From Abyssibacter profundi (GTDB lineage: Bacteria; Pseudomonadota; Gammaproteobacteria; Nevskiales; OUC007), in assembly GCF_003151135.1 (NCBI RefSeq), contig NZ_QEQK01000003.1, forward strand, positions 186,001-250,000: 64,000 nt of DNA. Direction: 5' to 3'. The notes beneath the pieces were generated by a model. It was given only the letters and a program-made list of their open reading frames with translations, was not told where the DNA came from and ran no database searches. Made by a program: the position numbers and the translations under genes. Shown here one piece after another: positions 1 to 9,016 of this stretch (within the stretch, counting starts at the first letter, position 1; each line of letters begins with the position of its first letter).

Positions 1-935
1 AGGCGCACGTCACCCAGTTGCTGGATGACATCGCCGGGTTCCAGGCCTGCGCGGTCTGCCGGGGAGCCATCGAGGATGCGTGTAACGAGCACGCCGTCTC
101 GAGGGCGCAGGTCGAAGGCCTGGGCCAGCTCGGCGGTGAGGTCCTGACCCACGACGCCCAGCGAGGGCCGGATGACGCGACCGTCCGCGATAATGGCATC
201 GGTGATCCGGCGCACCATGCTGGCCGGGATGGCAAAACCGATGCCGATGCTGCCGCCGCTGTTGGAGTAGATCATCGTGTTGATGCCGACCAGTTCTCCG
301 CGCAGATTGACCAGTGCGCCCCCGGAATTGCCCGGGTTGATGGAGGCGTCGGTCTGGATGTAGTCCTCGTAGCCGCGCCCCAGGCCGTGGCGGCCCAGCG
401 CGCTGACGATGCCCGAGGTCACGGTTTGGCGCAGGCCGAAGGGGTTGCCGATGGCCACGACAAAATCGCCAACGCGCAAATCATCGGTCCGCGGGAAGGG
501 GATGGCGGTTAGTTGATCGGCTTCGATTTGCACGACGGCCAGATCGGTTTCCGGATCGACACCGATGAGTGTGGCCGGAAACTCGCGGTCGTCGCCGAGC
601 CGAACGAGATACTCCGAACCGGATTCGACCACGTGATGATTGGTGACTACATAGCCCTGCTGTGCATCGACAATCACGCCCGAGCCGATTGACTGCGTCT
701 CCCGGTACCGCGGTTGGCGTGGCGCGTTGAAGAAGTGCCGGAAGAACGGATCGTCGAGCAGCGGGTGCGCCTGTTCACGCACCCGCCCAGTCGCCACTAC
801 ATTGACGACACCCGGTAGCACCTCCTCGAGCATCGGCGCCAGTGACGGGGTGCCATCGGCCAATAGTGGCAGTGGAACCCCCGCGCGAGCGCTGGCCGTT
901 ACAAATGCTGCGGATGCCCATAACAAGCAGGCCAT
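1..935 (-). CDS. HtrA-family serine protease (DegS/DegQ-like), 3' end cut by window edge
   Basis: Trypsin-like periplasmic quality-control protease. The reverse-strand frame is open from an ATG at 935 to base 1; a TTG at 947 is an alternative start. The N-terminus ([19 protein letters not shown]) is a signal peptide or membrane anchor. The catalytic triad is visible as NHHVV (His), ETDLAVV (Asp) and GNSGGAL (Ser). A PDZ domain begins at about residue 230 (RPSLGVVG ... GLEPGDVI) and is cut by the window edge, so one PDZ (DegS-like) or two (DegP/DegQ-like) cannot be decided. It follows the PEBP gene on the same strand after about 30 bp and is probably the last gene of a sohB-PEBP-htrA operon. 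A second HtrA protein lies at 23858-25264. Confidence 0.9.
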   Translation of the reverse strand, partial: MACLLWASAAFVTASARAGVPLPLLADGTPSLAPMLEEVLPGVVNVVATGRVREQAHPLLDDPFFRHFFNAPRQPRYRETQSIGSGVIVDAQQGYVVTNHHVVESGSEYLVRLGDDREFPATLIGVDPETDLAVVQIEADQLTAIPFPRTDDLRVGDFVVAIGNPFGLRQTVTSGIVSALGRHGLGRGYEDYIQTDASINPGNSGGALVNLRGELVGINTMIYSNSGGSIGIGFAIPASMVRRITDAIIADGRVIRPSLGVVGQDLTAELAQAFDLRPRDGVLVTRILDGSPADRAGLEPGDVIQQLGDVR

Positions 936-966
936 CGCCTGCCTCAACCCATTGAGGGCGTGCGGC

Positions 967-1599
967 CTAATCGATGCGGACATCCGGATTCAGACTGTAC
1001 AGGCCAGTCAGATCAGCCGAGGCCAGCACGTGGCCCGCCATGGCCTGTTCGAGATCATCGACCGTGAACGGGTCGGGCAGGCTAAGCTCGCTGACATCCA
1101 GGGCCTGGATGGTGAACACATAGCGATGCGCTATGGCGTCGTTCCATGGCGGGCAGGGGCCATCGTAGCCCCGATACGTGCCGCCCATGTCGGCGTCGCC
1201 TTCAAACCAGCTGCTGTAGTCGTTCACGCCCTGGCGCGCACCATCCGGGCCGACCAGGTCGGTCTTCCCGCGCGGGCTTACGCCCTGGCTGCAAGCCCCT
1301 TCGGACAGCGACGTCACGGTGGCCGGAATATTGGCCATGAGCCAGTGCACGAACCGGGTTCGGGGCAGGTCGGCCGGCACGGTGCGGCCTTCCTGGTTGA
1401 CGTCATCCGGTTGGGTGGGAGCGTCGGGGTCGATGCAGAGCAATACGAAGGACTGCGTCCCCTCCGGCGCGCCCGACCAGCTGAGGTGCGGATTGCGGTT
1501 GTCGGCGAACTGGACATGTGTGTCCGGATGCGGCACCGCGAAGGCGCAGCGCCCCGGGATTGCCGTATTGTCGGTAAAGCTTTCGCTGGTCAATTGCAT
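967..1599 (-). CDS. PEBP (YbhB/YbcL, Raf-kinase-inhibitor-like) family protein
   Basis: 210-residue phosphatidylethanolamine-binding-protein fold. Family signatures are visible: the anion-pocket segment LLCIDPDAP, the motif [12 protein letters not shown], and the late [15 protein letters not shown] segment typical of bacterial YbhB/YbcL proteins. The ATG at 1599 has an AGGAG ribosome site 8 nt upstream. There is no signal peptide, so the protein is probably cytoplasmic. It sits between sohB (40-bp gap) and an HtrA protease, all on the minus strand. The ligand and role of bacterial PEBPs are poorly defined; the neighbours suggest an envelope-linked or protease-linked role, but that is inference. 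Confidence 0.9.
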   Translation of the reverse strand: MQLTSESFTDNTAIPGRCAFAVPHPDTHVQFADNRNPHLSWSGAPEGTQSFVLLCIDPDAPTQPDDVNQEGRTVPADLPRTRFVHWLMANIPATVTSLSEGACSQGVSPRGKTDLVGPDGARQGVNDYSSWFEGDADMGGTYRGYDGPCPPWNDAIAHRYVFTIQALDVSELSLPDPFTVDDLEQAMAGHVLASADLTGLYSLNPDVRID

Positions 1600-1639
1600 G
1601 CAACGGTCTCCTGTTGGGATGAGGGTGCTTGCTGTCCGT

Positions 1640-2674
1640 TCAGGGCCAGGTGCGCCCTGATTCGTGCCGCAGATTCTGGATGAACTGCTTCCAGGTACCG
1701 TCCACCGCGCTGGTCAGTCGGTCCTGGAAGCTACGCTGGGGGTGAAACTCCAGTCGGTAAATTGATTTGTCGCGGCTGGCTTTCAGCAGCAGATCGTCAC
1801 TGGTGATGACGTCATCGACCAGTTGAAGTTCCTTGGCGCGGGTGCCGAACCAGTGTTCGCCCGTGGCCACCGCATCCAGGTCGAGCTGAGGCCGGAACTG
1901 CTCGATGAAGCGCTTGAACAGATCGTGGACTTCGTTCAGCTCTTCCCGGAATTTGGCGCGGCCTTCATCCGAGTTCTCGCCGAACATGGTCAGGGTGCGC
2001 TTGTACTGACCTGCGGTGTGCAACTCGAAGTCCACGTGATGCTCGCGCAGCAGTCGATTGAAATTCGGCAGCTGCGCAATCACACCAATGGAGCCGATGA
2101 TCGCGAAGGGTGCGCAGCAGATCCGATCTGCGACGCAGGCCATCATGTAGCCCCCGCTTGCGGCTACCTTGTCGACCGCAACCGTCAGCCGCACGCCCTG
2201 CTCGCGCAGGCGGGCGAGCTGTGAGGCGGCCAGGCCGTAGCTATGGACCATGCCGCCGCTGGATTCGAGTCTGATCAGCACTTCATCACCGGGTTGTGCC
2301 GCCTGGAGCACCGCGGTGACCTCCTCGCGCAAGGCATCGGTGGCCGACGCCTTGATATCGCCGTCAAAGTCGAGCACGAACAACTTGCTCGCAGCGTCGG
2401 TCTTGCCAAGTTTGGATGCCTTACGGCGTGCTTTTTCCTCGGCCTTGCGCGCCTTGCGCTTGGCCTTGCGTCCCCGCGCATCGGCAATGGCATCTTCTAC
2501 CGTGTCATTGAGATGGCTGTAGCGCTCGTTAAGCGACTCGACCTCAAGACGGTCCTGCTGGCCGTGACGCTGTTGGCGAACGGCTGCTGCAATGAGGGTC
2601 ACGACCGCGCCGATGGCGACGACAACGGTCACGGCCTTAGCCAGAAACAAGAGATAGTGAGCCAGCAATTCCAT
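1640..2674 (-). CDS. sohB: SohB-type inner-membrane peptidase, family S49
   Basis: 344-residue membrane-bound serine peptidase of the signal-peptide-peptidase/SohB family. There is one N-terminal membrane segment (about residues 5-32), then a very basic charged linker (about 65-92), then the S49 domain. The catalytic dyad is Ser173 in AASGGYMMA and Lys225 in TAGQYKRTLT, close to the E. coli SohB positions. The ATG at 2674 has AAGG about 9 nt upstream; the frame is open further upstream but that part lacks family sequence. It is the probable first gene of the sohB-PEBP-htrA set. The substrate is unknown; related enzymes degrade membrane-released peptides. Confidence 0.93.
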   Translation of the reverse strand: MELLAHYLLFLAKAVTVVVAIGAVVTLIAAAVRQQRHGQQDRLEVESLNERYSHLNDTVEDAIADARGRKAKRKARKAEEKARRKASKLGKTDAASKLFVLDFDGDIKASATDALREEVTAVLQAAQPGDEVLIRLESSGGMVHSYGLAASQLARLREQGVRLTVAVDKVAASGGYMMACVADRICCAPFAIIGSIGVIAQLPNFNRLLREHHVDFELHTAGQYKRTLTMFGENSDEGRAKFREELNEVHDLFKRFIEQFRPQLDLDAVATGEHWFGTRAKELQLVDDVITSDDLLLKASRDKSIYRLEFHPQRSFQDRLTSAVDGTWKQFIQNLRHESGRTWP

Positions 2675-2811
2675 GCCAATCATCCTTCCGGTGGGCCGGG
2701 GAGTGTAGCAACGGCTGTCCACGCGCCAAGCCAGGGCGATTCGCTGCATGCATCCATTTGGGCCTTGCTTACGAACGACCTTGGAAATGTGAGCAAATTG
2801 TCAAAGTTTCA

Positions 2812-2842
2812 TTGCACTCGTTGCGGGGGGATGGTCTATAAT
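2812..2842 (+). promoter_or_regulatory. Candidate sigma-70 promoter of the OmpA-like gene
   Basis: A perfect -10 box TATAAT lies at 2837-2842, with TTGCAC at 2812-2817 as a possible -35 box. The 19-bp spacer is longer than the optimal 17. The predicted start would give a leader of about 45 nt to the ATG at 2896. Confidence 0.5.
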
Positions 2843-2895
2843 CCGGACCGGTACCACGCGTCTTGCACCCCGACGTCGTTAAGGGAGTAACTAGA

Positions 2896-4050
2896 ATGAT
2901 CGACTTGTTTCGTGCGGGAGTTGCCGCCGCCACCATCGCTGGCTGTGTTGCATCCGCAGCAGCCGAGGCGCGCGACCTGCGGCCTTACGTCTCGCCCCAG
3001 TTCCGCATCATCAACTCAGATGACGATCGGAACACCGATGCCGGCTATGGCTTGGAAGCCGCGTTCGGCATGGCCGTCACCCAGAAATGGGGTTTCGAGC
3101 TAGGCCTGTTTTATGAAGAATACGACGGCGCGCTGGACTGGGAGACCTACGGCTACCGCGTCAACAACCTGTATTTCCTGCCAGCCACCCCCTGGATCCA
3201 GTCGTACGGATCGATCGGTTTCGGGCTGATGCACGAGGAAATCCAGGCAGCGGGTTTTGATAACTCGCTCGACGGGTTTGCGGATATCGGCCTGGGCTTC
3301 TTCCTCAACAAGCCGGATTCCGGTGTTGATGCAGGGCTTCGGCTGGATTCCCGTTACCGTCACACCTTTGCCGATGACAATGCCTACAACGGCAACGATT
3401 TCGGTGAGATGGTCGTGAGCCTGGGTCTGGTCTTCCCGGTCGGCCGCAAGGCCGAGGAAGCGCCGGCGCTGCCGGCGCCGACGGGCGTGACCGATTCTGA
3501 TGGCGACGGTGTTGGCGATCGCTACGACCGCTGCCCGGGCACGCCTTCGGGTGTACCGGTTGACGCCGTTGGCTGCCCGCTGGATTCCGATGGCGATGGC
3601 GTGCCGGATGATCTGGATCGTTCCCCGCGGACGCCGTCCGGTGTGGCTGTCGATGAGTTCGGCGTGCCGGTCGAGTCTGCCGGTCAGACGCAGCCGGTGG
3701 AGCGTCGATTCGAGGACGTGAACTTCGCCTTCGACAGCTCGGCGATCAGCGAGTACGCCTCGGTGCTGCTGGATAACACCGCTGCCGAAATCCGCGCTCT
3801 GCAGGAGAAGTACAAGGAAGTCACCGTGCAGATCACCGGTCATACGGATAGCGTGGGCACGAAGGAGTACAACTCCGGACTGTCGACCCGCCGTGCGAAC
3901 GCTGTGCGCGACTACCTGGTCCGCAAGGGTGTGAACCCTGACAGCATCGTGACCCTCGGCTTCGGGGAAACCCAGCCGGTGGCGAGCAATAAGACCCCGC
4001 AGGGTCGTCTGCTCAACCGCCGCGCAGAAGTTCGGGCACGCGGCAAGTAG
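2896..4050 (+). CDS. OmpA-family outer-membrane protein with thrombospondin type-3 repeats
   Basis: 384 residues. A signal peptide ends near AEARD. An N-terminal beta-barrel-like region (about residues 25-190, rich in aromatic strands) is followed by a calcium-binding TSP3 linker with two DSDGDGV repeats and C-P pairs (about 205-260). The C-terminal OmpA/MotB peptidoglycan-binding domain has FAFDSSAI, ITGHTDSVGT and the NRRAEV end. This is the OprF-like architecture: the barrel in the outer membrane and the C-terminal domain gripping peptidoglycan. The start is set by AAGGGAG at 2881-2887. Two hairpins follow the stop, the second a clear terminator. Likely abundant and monocistronic. Confidence 0.93.
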   Translation: MIDLFRAGVAAATIAGCVASAAAEARDLRPYVSPQFRIINSDDDRNTDAGYGLEAAFGMAVTQKWGFELGLFYEEYDGALDWETYGYRVNNLYFLPATPWIQSYGSIGFGLMHEEIQAAGFDNSLDGFADIGLGFFLNKPDSGVDAGLRLDSRYRHTFADDNAYNGNDFGEMVVSLGLVFPVGRKAEEAPALPAPTGVTDSDGDGVGDRYDRCPGTPSGVPVDAVGCPLDSDGDGVPDDLDRSPRTPSGVAVDEFGVPVESAGQTQPVERRFEDVNFAFDSSAISEYASVLLDNTAAEIRALQEKYKEVTVQITGHTDSVGTKEYNSGLSTRRANAVRDYLVRKGVNPDSIVTLGFGETQPVASNKTPQGRLLNRRAEVRARGK

Positions 4051-4064
4051 TCCGATACGGATAC

Positions 4065-4090
4065 ACCGGGTGGCCTGCGGGTCACCCGGT
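4065..4090 (+). repeat. Inverted repeat downstream of the OmpA-like gene
   Basis: Perfect 8-bp arms ACCGGGTG (4065-4072) and CACCCGGT (4083-4090) lie just after the stop codon and before the terminator. It may protect the mRNA 3' end or help termination. Confidence 0.5.
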
Positions 4091-4094
4091 CGCC

Positions 4095-4133
4095 AAAACC
4101 CCTGATGGCAATTCCGCCCTCAGGGGTTTTTTT
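4095..4133 (+). terminator. Rho-independent terminator of the OmpA-like gene
   Basis: Perfect stem AAAACCCCTGA (4095-4105) with TCAGGGGTTTT (4120-4130), followed by a run of T residues to 4133. It is the best intrinsic terminator in the window. It also isolates the TSP3 gene that follows. Confidence 0.9.
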
Positions 4134-4170
4134 ATGGACCGGTCCACGGGAAACAGGTAGATTTTTGAAC

Positions 4171-4887
4171 ATGCTCGGGGAATCCACTGTTTACCATCGG
4201 CTGGCAGGGTTGCTGGCCAGTCTGTTTGTCGTCTCGGCTTGGGGGGGCGGATTCATCGTCGATGGTGACGGTGATGGCGTGCCATTCGAGCTGGATGAAT
4301 GTCCGTACACACGTCCGGGTCAGCCCGTGAACATCATGGGATGCTCGGACTTGCCGGATGCGGATGAAGACGGCATTCCCGATGTGGATGACCGCTGTCC
4401 GGTTTCCCCGCCGGGCGCGCGAACCGACCCGGAGGGCTGTTCCATCGATTCGGACGGTGATGGCGTACCGGATGGGATTGATCAGTGCCCGAAAACGGCA
4501 ATTTCTACGGTGCCGGACCGGCGCGGTTGCTCCGCGCCTCAGCGACTGGCTGGGGGGGCGCCAGAGGTGATTGTGGGGCGTCCGGTGACGGATACACAGA
4601 TGCCCAGACCGGCCACGCGGGTTGAACCGGCATCGACGGTTGCCCAGCGTTCGGCGGAGGCCGCCCAGCCGGCGACGCCGCAAGCCGGGGCGATGGGGGT
4701 GCCTGTACCGCGTGGCCGCTCCGGTCAAACGCCTGCGGGCCAGCCTGACGTTGCCCTTGCGGCGACGCAGGCGCAGCCGCCCACAAGCTCTCGCTCGGTG
4801 AGTCAAAGCTCGGCGCCCCTGACCGTGCAGGCGGCTGTTGATCGTGCGCTATGGGGTTATGAAGTCGAGCGCGCTTCCGGACCCTGA
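4171..4887 (+). CDS. Exported thrombospondin type-3 repeat protein, function unknown
   Basis: 238 residues. An N-terminal signal sequence (about residues 1-28) is followed at once by three TSP3-type calcium-binding units: DGDGDGVPFELDECP, DADEDGIPDVDDRCP and DSDGDGVPDGIDQCP, each closed by a Gly-Cys turn. The second half is a low-complexity Pro/Ala/Gln/Thr/Ser region ending in ALWGYEVER. There is no OmpA domain, so it resembles the linker of the upstream OmpA-like protein without its anchors. The ATG at 4171 was chosen because the signal sequence starts there; the ribosome site is weak (AGGTAG). Possibly a periplasmic or surface calcium-binding stalk paired with the upstream porin (inference). 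Confidence 0.75.
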   Translation: MLGESTVYHRLAGLLASLFVVSAWGGGFIVDGDGDGVPFELDECPYTRPGQPVNIMGCSDLPDADEDGIPDVDDRCPVSPPGARTDPEGCSIDSDGDGVPDGIDQCPKTAISTVPDRRGCSAPQRLAGGAPEVIVGRPVTDTQMPRPATRVEPASTVAQRSAEAAQPATPQAGAMGVPVPRGRSGQTPAGQPDVALAATQAQPPTSSRSVSQSSAPLTVQAAVDRALWGYEVERASGP

Positions 4888-4966
4888 GCGCTAGCGAAAC
4901 GACTCTGCGCCGGGTCGGCTCGTCTCGCTGACCCGAAGAAGCCGCGCAAGCACCGGCGCGAAAAGC

Positions 4967-6058
4967 TCAGTGCGTCCCCAGTCGCTCCACGCGCTCTGGA
5001 ACACCGCTGCGATCCAGCTGCGCGTCTTGGTTGCTCCGCTCAGGCCAACCGCTGGTGTGTTGCCGAATCAGCTCGCTCATGAGCTCGACATGGCGATCGC
5101 TGGCGTTGAGCGCAGGCACGTACTCCAGCGTCTGGCCGCCTGCCTCACGGAACACGTCGGCATTCTCGATCTGGATTTCTTCCAGTGTTTCGATGCAATC
5201 GGCGGCAAAGCCAGGACAGATCACACGAACACGTTGAACGCCGTCGCGCGCCAGGCGCTGGAGGGTTTCGCTCGTGGAGGGGCCAACCCACTTGGCCTTC
5301 CCGAACTGGCTTTGGAAGCTGACCGAATAGTCCTGGTCCTGCAGCGCCATCGATTCCGCCAGCAGGCGGGCTGTCTTGTGTGCGTGGCAGAAGTAGGGGT
5401 CGCCCTGTTCGATATAGCGTTCGGGCACACCATGAAACGACATCACCAGATGCGGTGGGGCGGCCTGGTCAGAGGCCTGTTCGAAGGCTTTCAGGGAGTC
5501 TGCCAAGGCTGCGATATACGCCGGGTGGTCATGGTAGGCCGTGATGAAACGCAGGTCCGGTACCCAGCGCCAGCCTTGCAGGGTGCGTGTGACCGCGTCG
5601 AACACGCTGGCCGTGGTCGACCCCGAGTATTGCGGATAGAGCGGTACCACCAGCAGGCGCTCGGCGCCGGCCTCGCGCAGCTGTTCGAGTTTGGATGCCA
5701 CTGATGGCTCGCCATACCGCATGGCCCAGTCAACGGTTACGGGGCCAGGGAGCTCGTCCGATAGTCGCTTGTTCAGGCGCTTGGCCAGGTCGCGGGTATG
5801 CACCGCCAACGGGCTCCCCTCAGCGGTCCAGATCGCCTGATACCCCTTGGCGATGCGCCGGGGGCGCAGAGGGAGCACGAACAGGTAGAGGATGGTGAGC
5901 CACAAAATGCGGGGCAACTCGATGACGCGCGGGTCGGAGAGAAACTCGCGCAGATAGCGGCGAATGGCCGCGGGAGTCGGCGCTTGCGGGCTGCCGAGGT
6001 TGACGAGCAGCACGCCCAAGCGGGGCGTGCGGCCATGAGGTGCGCGCGAATCATCCAT
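4967..6058 (-). CDS. hemH: Ferrochelatase
   Basis: 363 residues. Inserts Fe2+ into protoporphyrin IX to make protoheme, the last step of heme synthesis, at the inner face of the membrane. The family pattern is complete: LLVNLGSP at the N-terminus, YPQYSGSTTAS in the middle, the metal-ligand His209 in MSFHGVPERY, FQSQFGKAKWVGP, and the acidic active-site segment DCIETLEEI near residue 290. Its ATG overlaps the 3' end of the AGCS symporter gene by 8 bp, so it should be translated from the same mRNA. The TSP3 gene converges on it; the 80-bp gap holds only weak hairpins (for example GCGCCGG at 4907-4913 with CCGGCGC at 4953-4959). Confidence 0.97.
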   Translation of the reverse strand: MDDSRAPHGRTPRLGVLLVNLGSPQAPTPAAIRRYLREFLSDPRVIELPRILWLTILYLFVLPLRPRRIAKGYQAIWTAEGSPLAVHTRDLAKRLNKRLSDELPGPVTVDWAMRYGEPSVASKLEQLREAGAERLLVVPLYPQYSGSTTASVFDAVTRTLQGWRWVPDLRFITAYHDHPAYIAALADSLKAFEQASDQAAPPHLVMSFHGVPERYIEQGDPYFCHAHKTARLLAESMALQDQDYSVSFQSQFGKAKWVGPSTSETLQRLARDGVQRVRVICPGFAADCIETLEEIQIENADVFREAGGQTLEYVPALNASDRHVELMSELIRQHTSGWPERSNQDAQLDRSGVPERVERLGTH

Positions 6059-7688
6059 TGTTGGGTCGAATCTCTCCTGAACGAATCCGGGCGAAATAGT
6101 CGCGGTACTGTCGGGTCATCTTGTGCCCCAGCACCAGCATGATCGGCAGATTAATCGCCAGCATGAAGCCCAGTGCGACGGTGCTGATTGAGTCCAACTC
6201 TGCCGAGGTCCGGATAAAGCCCAGACAGGTCACAACAATGAGCAAACACCAGAACGCACGGTAGGGCATGACCCCCTTGCTGCCGACCAGGTAAATCACG
6301 CCCTGTTCGCCATAGTAGCTCCACGTGATGATGGTGGAGATGGCGAACAACCAGACCGCCAGGGTCACCATCCATTTGCCGAGACCATCGGCTCCGCTGT
6401 CAAAGGCTTTGGCCGTGAGCGTTGCGCCTGTGTAGTCCGCATAAAGGCCCGCGTCCACCGTGCGGAGTGGCTCCGCCGCCGCGATGGGGCGCCAGGCGAT
6501 GCCTTCGGGTTCCACCGTGCCGAATAGGCGTTGCCGACGCGCATCGGATTCCACCACCATGAACACTTGGCTGCCGGTCTGCCAGTTGCCCTCGGGCAAG
6601 GTGCTCACCGCCGGTGCCCAGCCTGCCGCCGTCTCCACCATGGCGGGTGGCTGGTCGAAGCTGGCCTGTGCATCGCGCTGCCAGACACCGCTGGTCAGGA
6701 TCACCAGGGCCGTGATCGTGCAGACCACCACCGTGTCGATAAAGGGCTCCAGGCCGGCGACGACACCCTCGGTAACCGGTTCCTTGGTCTTGACGGCCGA
6801 ATGCGCGATCGGGGCGCTGCCCAGGCCGGCTTCCGATGAGAACAAGGCGCGTTTCATCCCGAAGATGAAGGCCGTGCCAAAGCTGGCGCCGACAAACGCG
6901 CCGGTGGCCTCGGCGGGCGAGAAGGCCGAGGTGAAGATGAGTGCGAGCACCTCGGGGACCACATCGCGATTGATGAAAATGACGAACAGGCCCGCGATGA
7001 CGTAGATCACGCACATCAGCGGCACCAGCGTGCCGGCGATCAGGCCAATGCGGCGGATGCCACCGAGAATGACCAATCCGACAATCACCGCCAGGACAAC
7101 GCCGGAGATCCAGGGCTCGACGCCAAAGTAGGCATGGGTGGTGTCCGACACGCTCCAGGCCTGAAACATATTGCCGCCGGTCAGCGCAAAGAGGATGAGC
7201 GGCAACGTGAACAGGGCGCCGATGATTGGGCCGGCTTGTTTCAGGCGTCCGCTGAGTTCGGGCAGCGCGCGTTTGGCCACCCACATCGTGCCCCCATGCG
7301 GATTGTTGGGATCACTGGTGTCCCGGTACAGCATGGACAGCGTGACTTCCGTGGTCTTGAGCGCCATGCCGACCAAGCCGATGAGCCACATCCAGAACAC
7401 GGCCCCCGGCCCACCCAGTTCGACCGCAATGGCCACACCCGCGATGTTACCCAGGCCGACTGTGGCCGACAGCGCAGCCGATAAGGCCTGGAAATGCGAA
7501 ATGGCGCCCTCACCCTTGCTGCCGGTCCAGCGCCCCGTTAGCAAGCCCACGCCATGCGTCAGAGATCGGTACTGGCAGAACCGTGTCCAGACCGTAAAGA
7601 TCAGCCCAACGGCCAGCAGCGCGAGCAGCATGGGCACGCCGAGCATGACGCCATTAATGGCGTTGATGACATTAAAAAATTCTTGCAT
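6051..7688 (-). CDS. Sodium:alanine/glycine symporter, AGCS family, with enlarged loop
   Basis: 545 residues, inner-membrane transporter of the alanine-or-glycine:cation symporter family. Signatures: SATVGLGNIAGVA near residue 75, GGTMWVAKRAL, SSEAGLGSAPIAHSA near residue 290, and TWSYYGEQGV near residue 455. Usual members are about 450-500 residues. The extra length lies at about residues 335-420, a soluble Trp/Asp-rich insert between two membrane segments. The ATG at 7688 overlaps the NSS symporter stop (TAATG), and the stop overlaps hemH. The same frame stays open far upstream, but that stretch lies inside the NSS gene and has no family similarity. Confidence 0.93.
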   Translation of the reverse strand: MQEFFNVINAINGVMLGVPMLLALLAVGLIFTVWTRFCQYRSLTHGVGLLTGRWTGSKGEGAISHFQALSAALSATVGLGNIAGVAIAVELGGPGAVFWMWLIGLVGMALKTTEVTLSMLYRDTSDPNNPHGGTMWVAKRALPELSGRLKQAGPIIGALFTLPLILFALTGGNMFQAWSVSDTTHAYFGVEPWISGVVLAVIVGLVILGGIRRIGLIAGTLVPLMCVIYVIAGLFVIFINRDVVPEVLALIFTSAFSPAEATGAFVGASFGTAFIFGMKRALFSSEAGLGSAPIAHSAVKTKEPVTEGVVAGLEPFIDTVVVCTITALVILTSGVWQRDAQASFDQPPAMVETAAGWAPAVSTLPEGNWQTGSQVFMVVESDARRQRLFGTVEPEGIAWRPIAAAEPLRTVDAGLYADYTGATLTAKAFDSGADGLGKWMVTLAVWLFAISTIITWSYYGEQGVIYLVGSKGVMPYRAFWCLLIVVTCLGFIRTSAELDSISTVALGFMLAINLPIMLVLGHKMTRQYRDYFARIRSGEIRPNNG

Positions 7689-9016
7689 TAGATCAACCCG
7701 CTGATCAGGACATAGGCAATGCCGATCGGGGCGACAAAGCGAAGAATGAATAACCAGACACGGGCCAGCGGAAACGCCTGACGACCCTCGTCTGTGACCA
7801 GGGCCAGGGCCTTGGGCCCCAGCTTCCAGCCGACGAACAATGCGGTGAGCAGGCCACCAATGGGCAGGAGCAGGTCCGTGAGGGCCGCCGCGGCACTCAA
7901 GAAGTCCATGCCGAATACCTGGATGTCGACCGCGCCCTGGGACAGCGATGACGGCACGCCCAGTCCGAAGCAGACAAGACCGGCTCCCAGTGCCGCCTGG
8001 CGCCGCGTCAACGGCGTTTCGTCGACCAGGTAGGTGACCACGACTTCCAATAGCGAGACGGCGGAGGTCAACGCGGCAACAAACAGCAGGGCGAAGAAGA
8101 CGAACCCGAACACCGTGCCGGCGGGCATTTGCGAAAACACCACGGGCAGGGTGACGAAGGTCAGCCCCGGGCCGGCCGCCGGATCGAGGCTGTACGCAAA
8201 CACGGCGGGGAGGATCATGAAACCGGCCAGCACGGCCACCATCGTATCCAGCCCAACAATAATCGCCGCAGAGCCCGGCATGGGCGTGGACTTGGGCAGG
8301 TAGGAGCCGTAGGTGATTAGCGCCCCCATGCCCAGTGAAAGTGAAAAGAACGCCTGCCCGATCGCGGATGTCACCGTCGCGCCGGTGACCTTGCTCCAGT
8401 CCGGCACCAGGAAGAAGCGGATGCCTTCGCCGGCACCGGGTAGGGATACGGCCCGGGCAATCAGGACCAGCAGCAGGACGAACAGAACTGGCATCAATAA
8501 CTTGGAGGCCCGCTCGATGCCCTTGCCGATGCCGCCGAGCACCACCGCGACCGTCGCCGCCATGAACAGCCCGGCGAGGACGACAGGTGTCACGCCACCG
8601 CTGATGAACCCGCCGAATTGCGCACCGATTGCTTCGGGCGTCGATGACATCAGGCTGCCGTCGAGCATGAAGCCCATATAGGCGACGGTCCAGCCGGCAA
8701 TCACGATGTAGAACGACAGGATGACGAAGCCCGTGAAGACGCCGAGATAGCCGACGCCGGGCCATGCGCCCCCGCCCAGCAGGCGGAACGCGCCCACCGG
8801 ATTCCGGCCGCTGGCGCGACCCAGCACCATCTCGGCCAGAATAAGTGATGCGCCGAAGATGACGATGAACAGCAAATAGAGCAATAGAAACGCGCCACCG
8901 CCGTTGGCGCCTGTCTCGTACGGAAACTTCCAGATATTCCCCAGACCGACAGCCGACCCGGCGGCGGCCATGATGAAGCCGAACCGGCTCCCCCAGTGTT
9001 CGCGTGCTGCAGCCAC
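7688..9016 (-). CDS. Neurotransmitter:sodium symporter (NSS/SNF) family transporter
   Basis: 442 residues, LeuT-fold Na+-dependent amino-acid transporter. The N-terminal signature is clear: WGSRFGFIMAAAGSAVGLGNIWKFPY, with the unwound TM1 Gly residues that bind Na+ and substrate. About 11-12 hydrophobic segments follow, with the TM6-like SFFSLSLGMGALITYGSY region near residue 230. First gene of a coupled NSS-AGCS-hemH set. The substrate is not predictable from sequence; tryptophan, tyrosine, alanine or leucine are typical in bacteria. It diverges from queA; the 113-bp gap contains a short hairpin (CACGGC 9060-9065, GCCGTG 9070-9075). Confidence 0.93.
   Translation of the reverse strand: MAAAREHWGSRFGFIMAAAGSAVGLGNIWKFPYETGANGGGAFLLLYLLFIVIFGASLILAEMVLGRASGRNPVGAFRLLGGGAWPGVGYLGVFTGFVILSFYIVIAGWTVAYMGFMLDGSLMSSTPEAIGAQFGGFISGGVTPVVLAGLFMAATVAVVLGGIGKGIERASKLLMPVLFVLLLVLIARAVSLPGAGEGIRFFLVPDWSKVTGATVTSAIGQAFFSLSLGMGALITYGSYLPKSTPMPGSAAIIVGLDTMVAVLAGFMILPAVFAYSLDPAAGPGLTFVTLPVVFSQMPAGTVFGFVFFALLFVAALTSAVSLLEVVVTYLVDETPLTRRQAALGAGLVCFGLGVPSSLSQGAVDIQVFGMDFLSAAAALTDLLLPIGGLLTALFVGWKLGPKALALVTDEGRQAFPLARVWLFILRFVAPIGIAYVLISGLI

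Noticed and set aside
727-1683. Long plus-strand frames opposite the PEBP and HtrA genes
   Set aside because: They are antisense shadows of GC-rich genes with strong codon bias; no signal peptide or family motif.
7689-8765. Long upstream extension of the AGCS symporter frame
   Set aside because: It lies wholly inside the NSS transporter gene, is Arg/His/Gly-rich out-of-frame sequence and has no membrane pattern. The true start is the coupled ATG at 7688.
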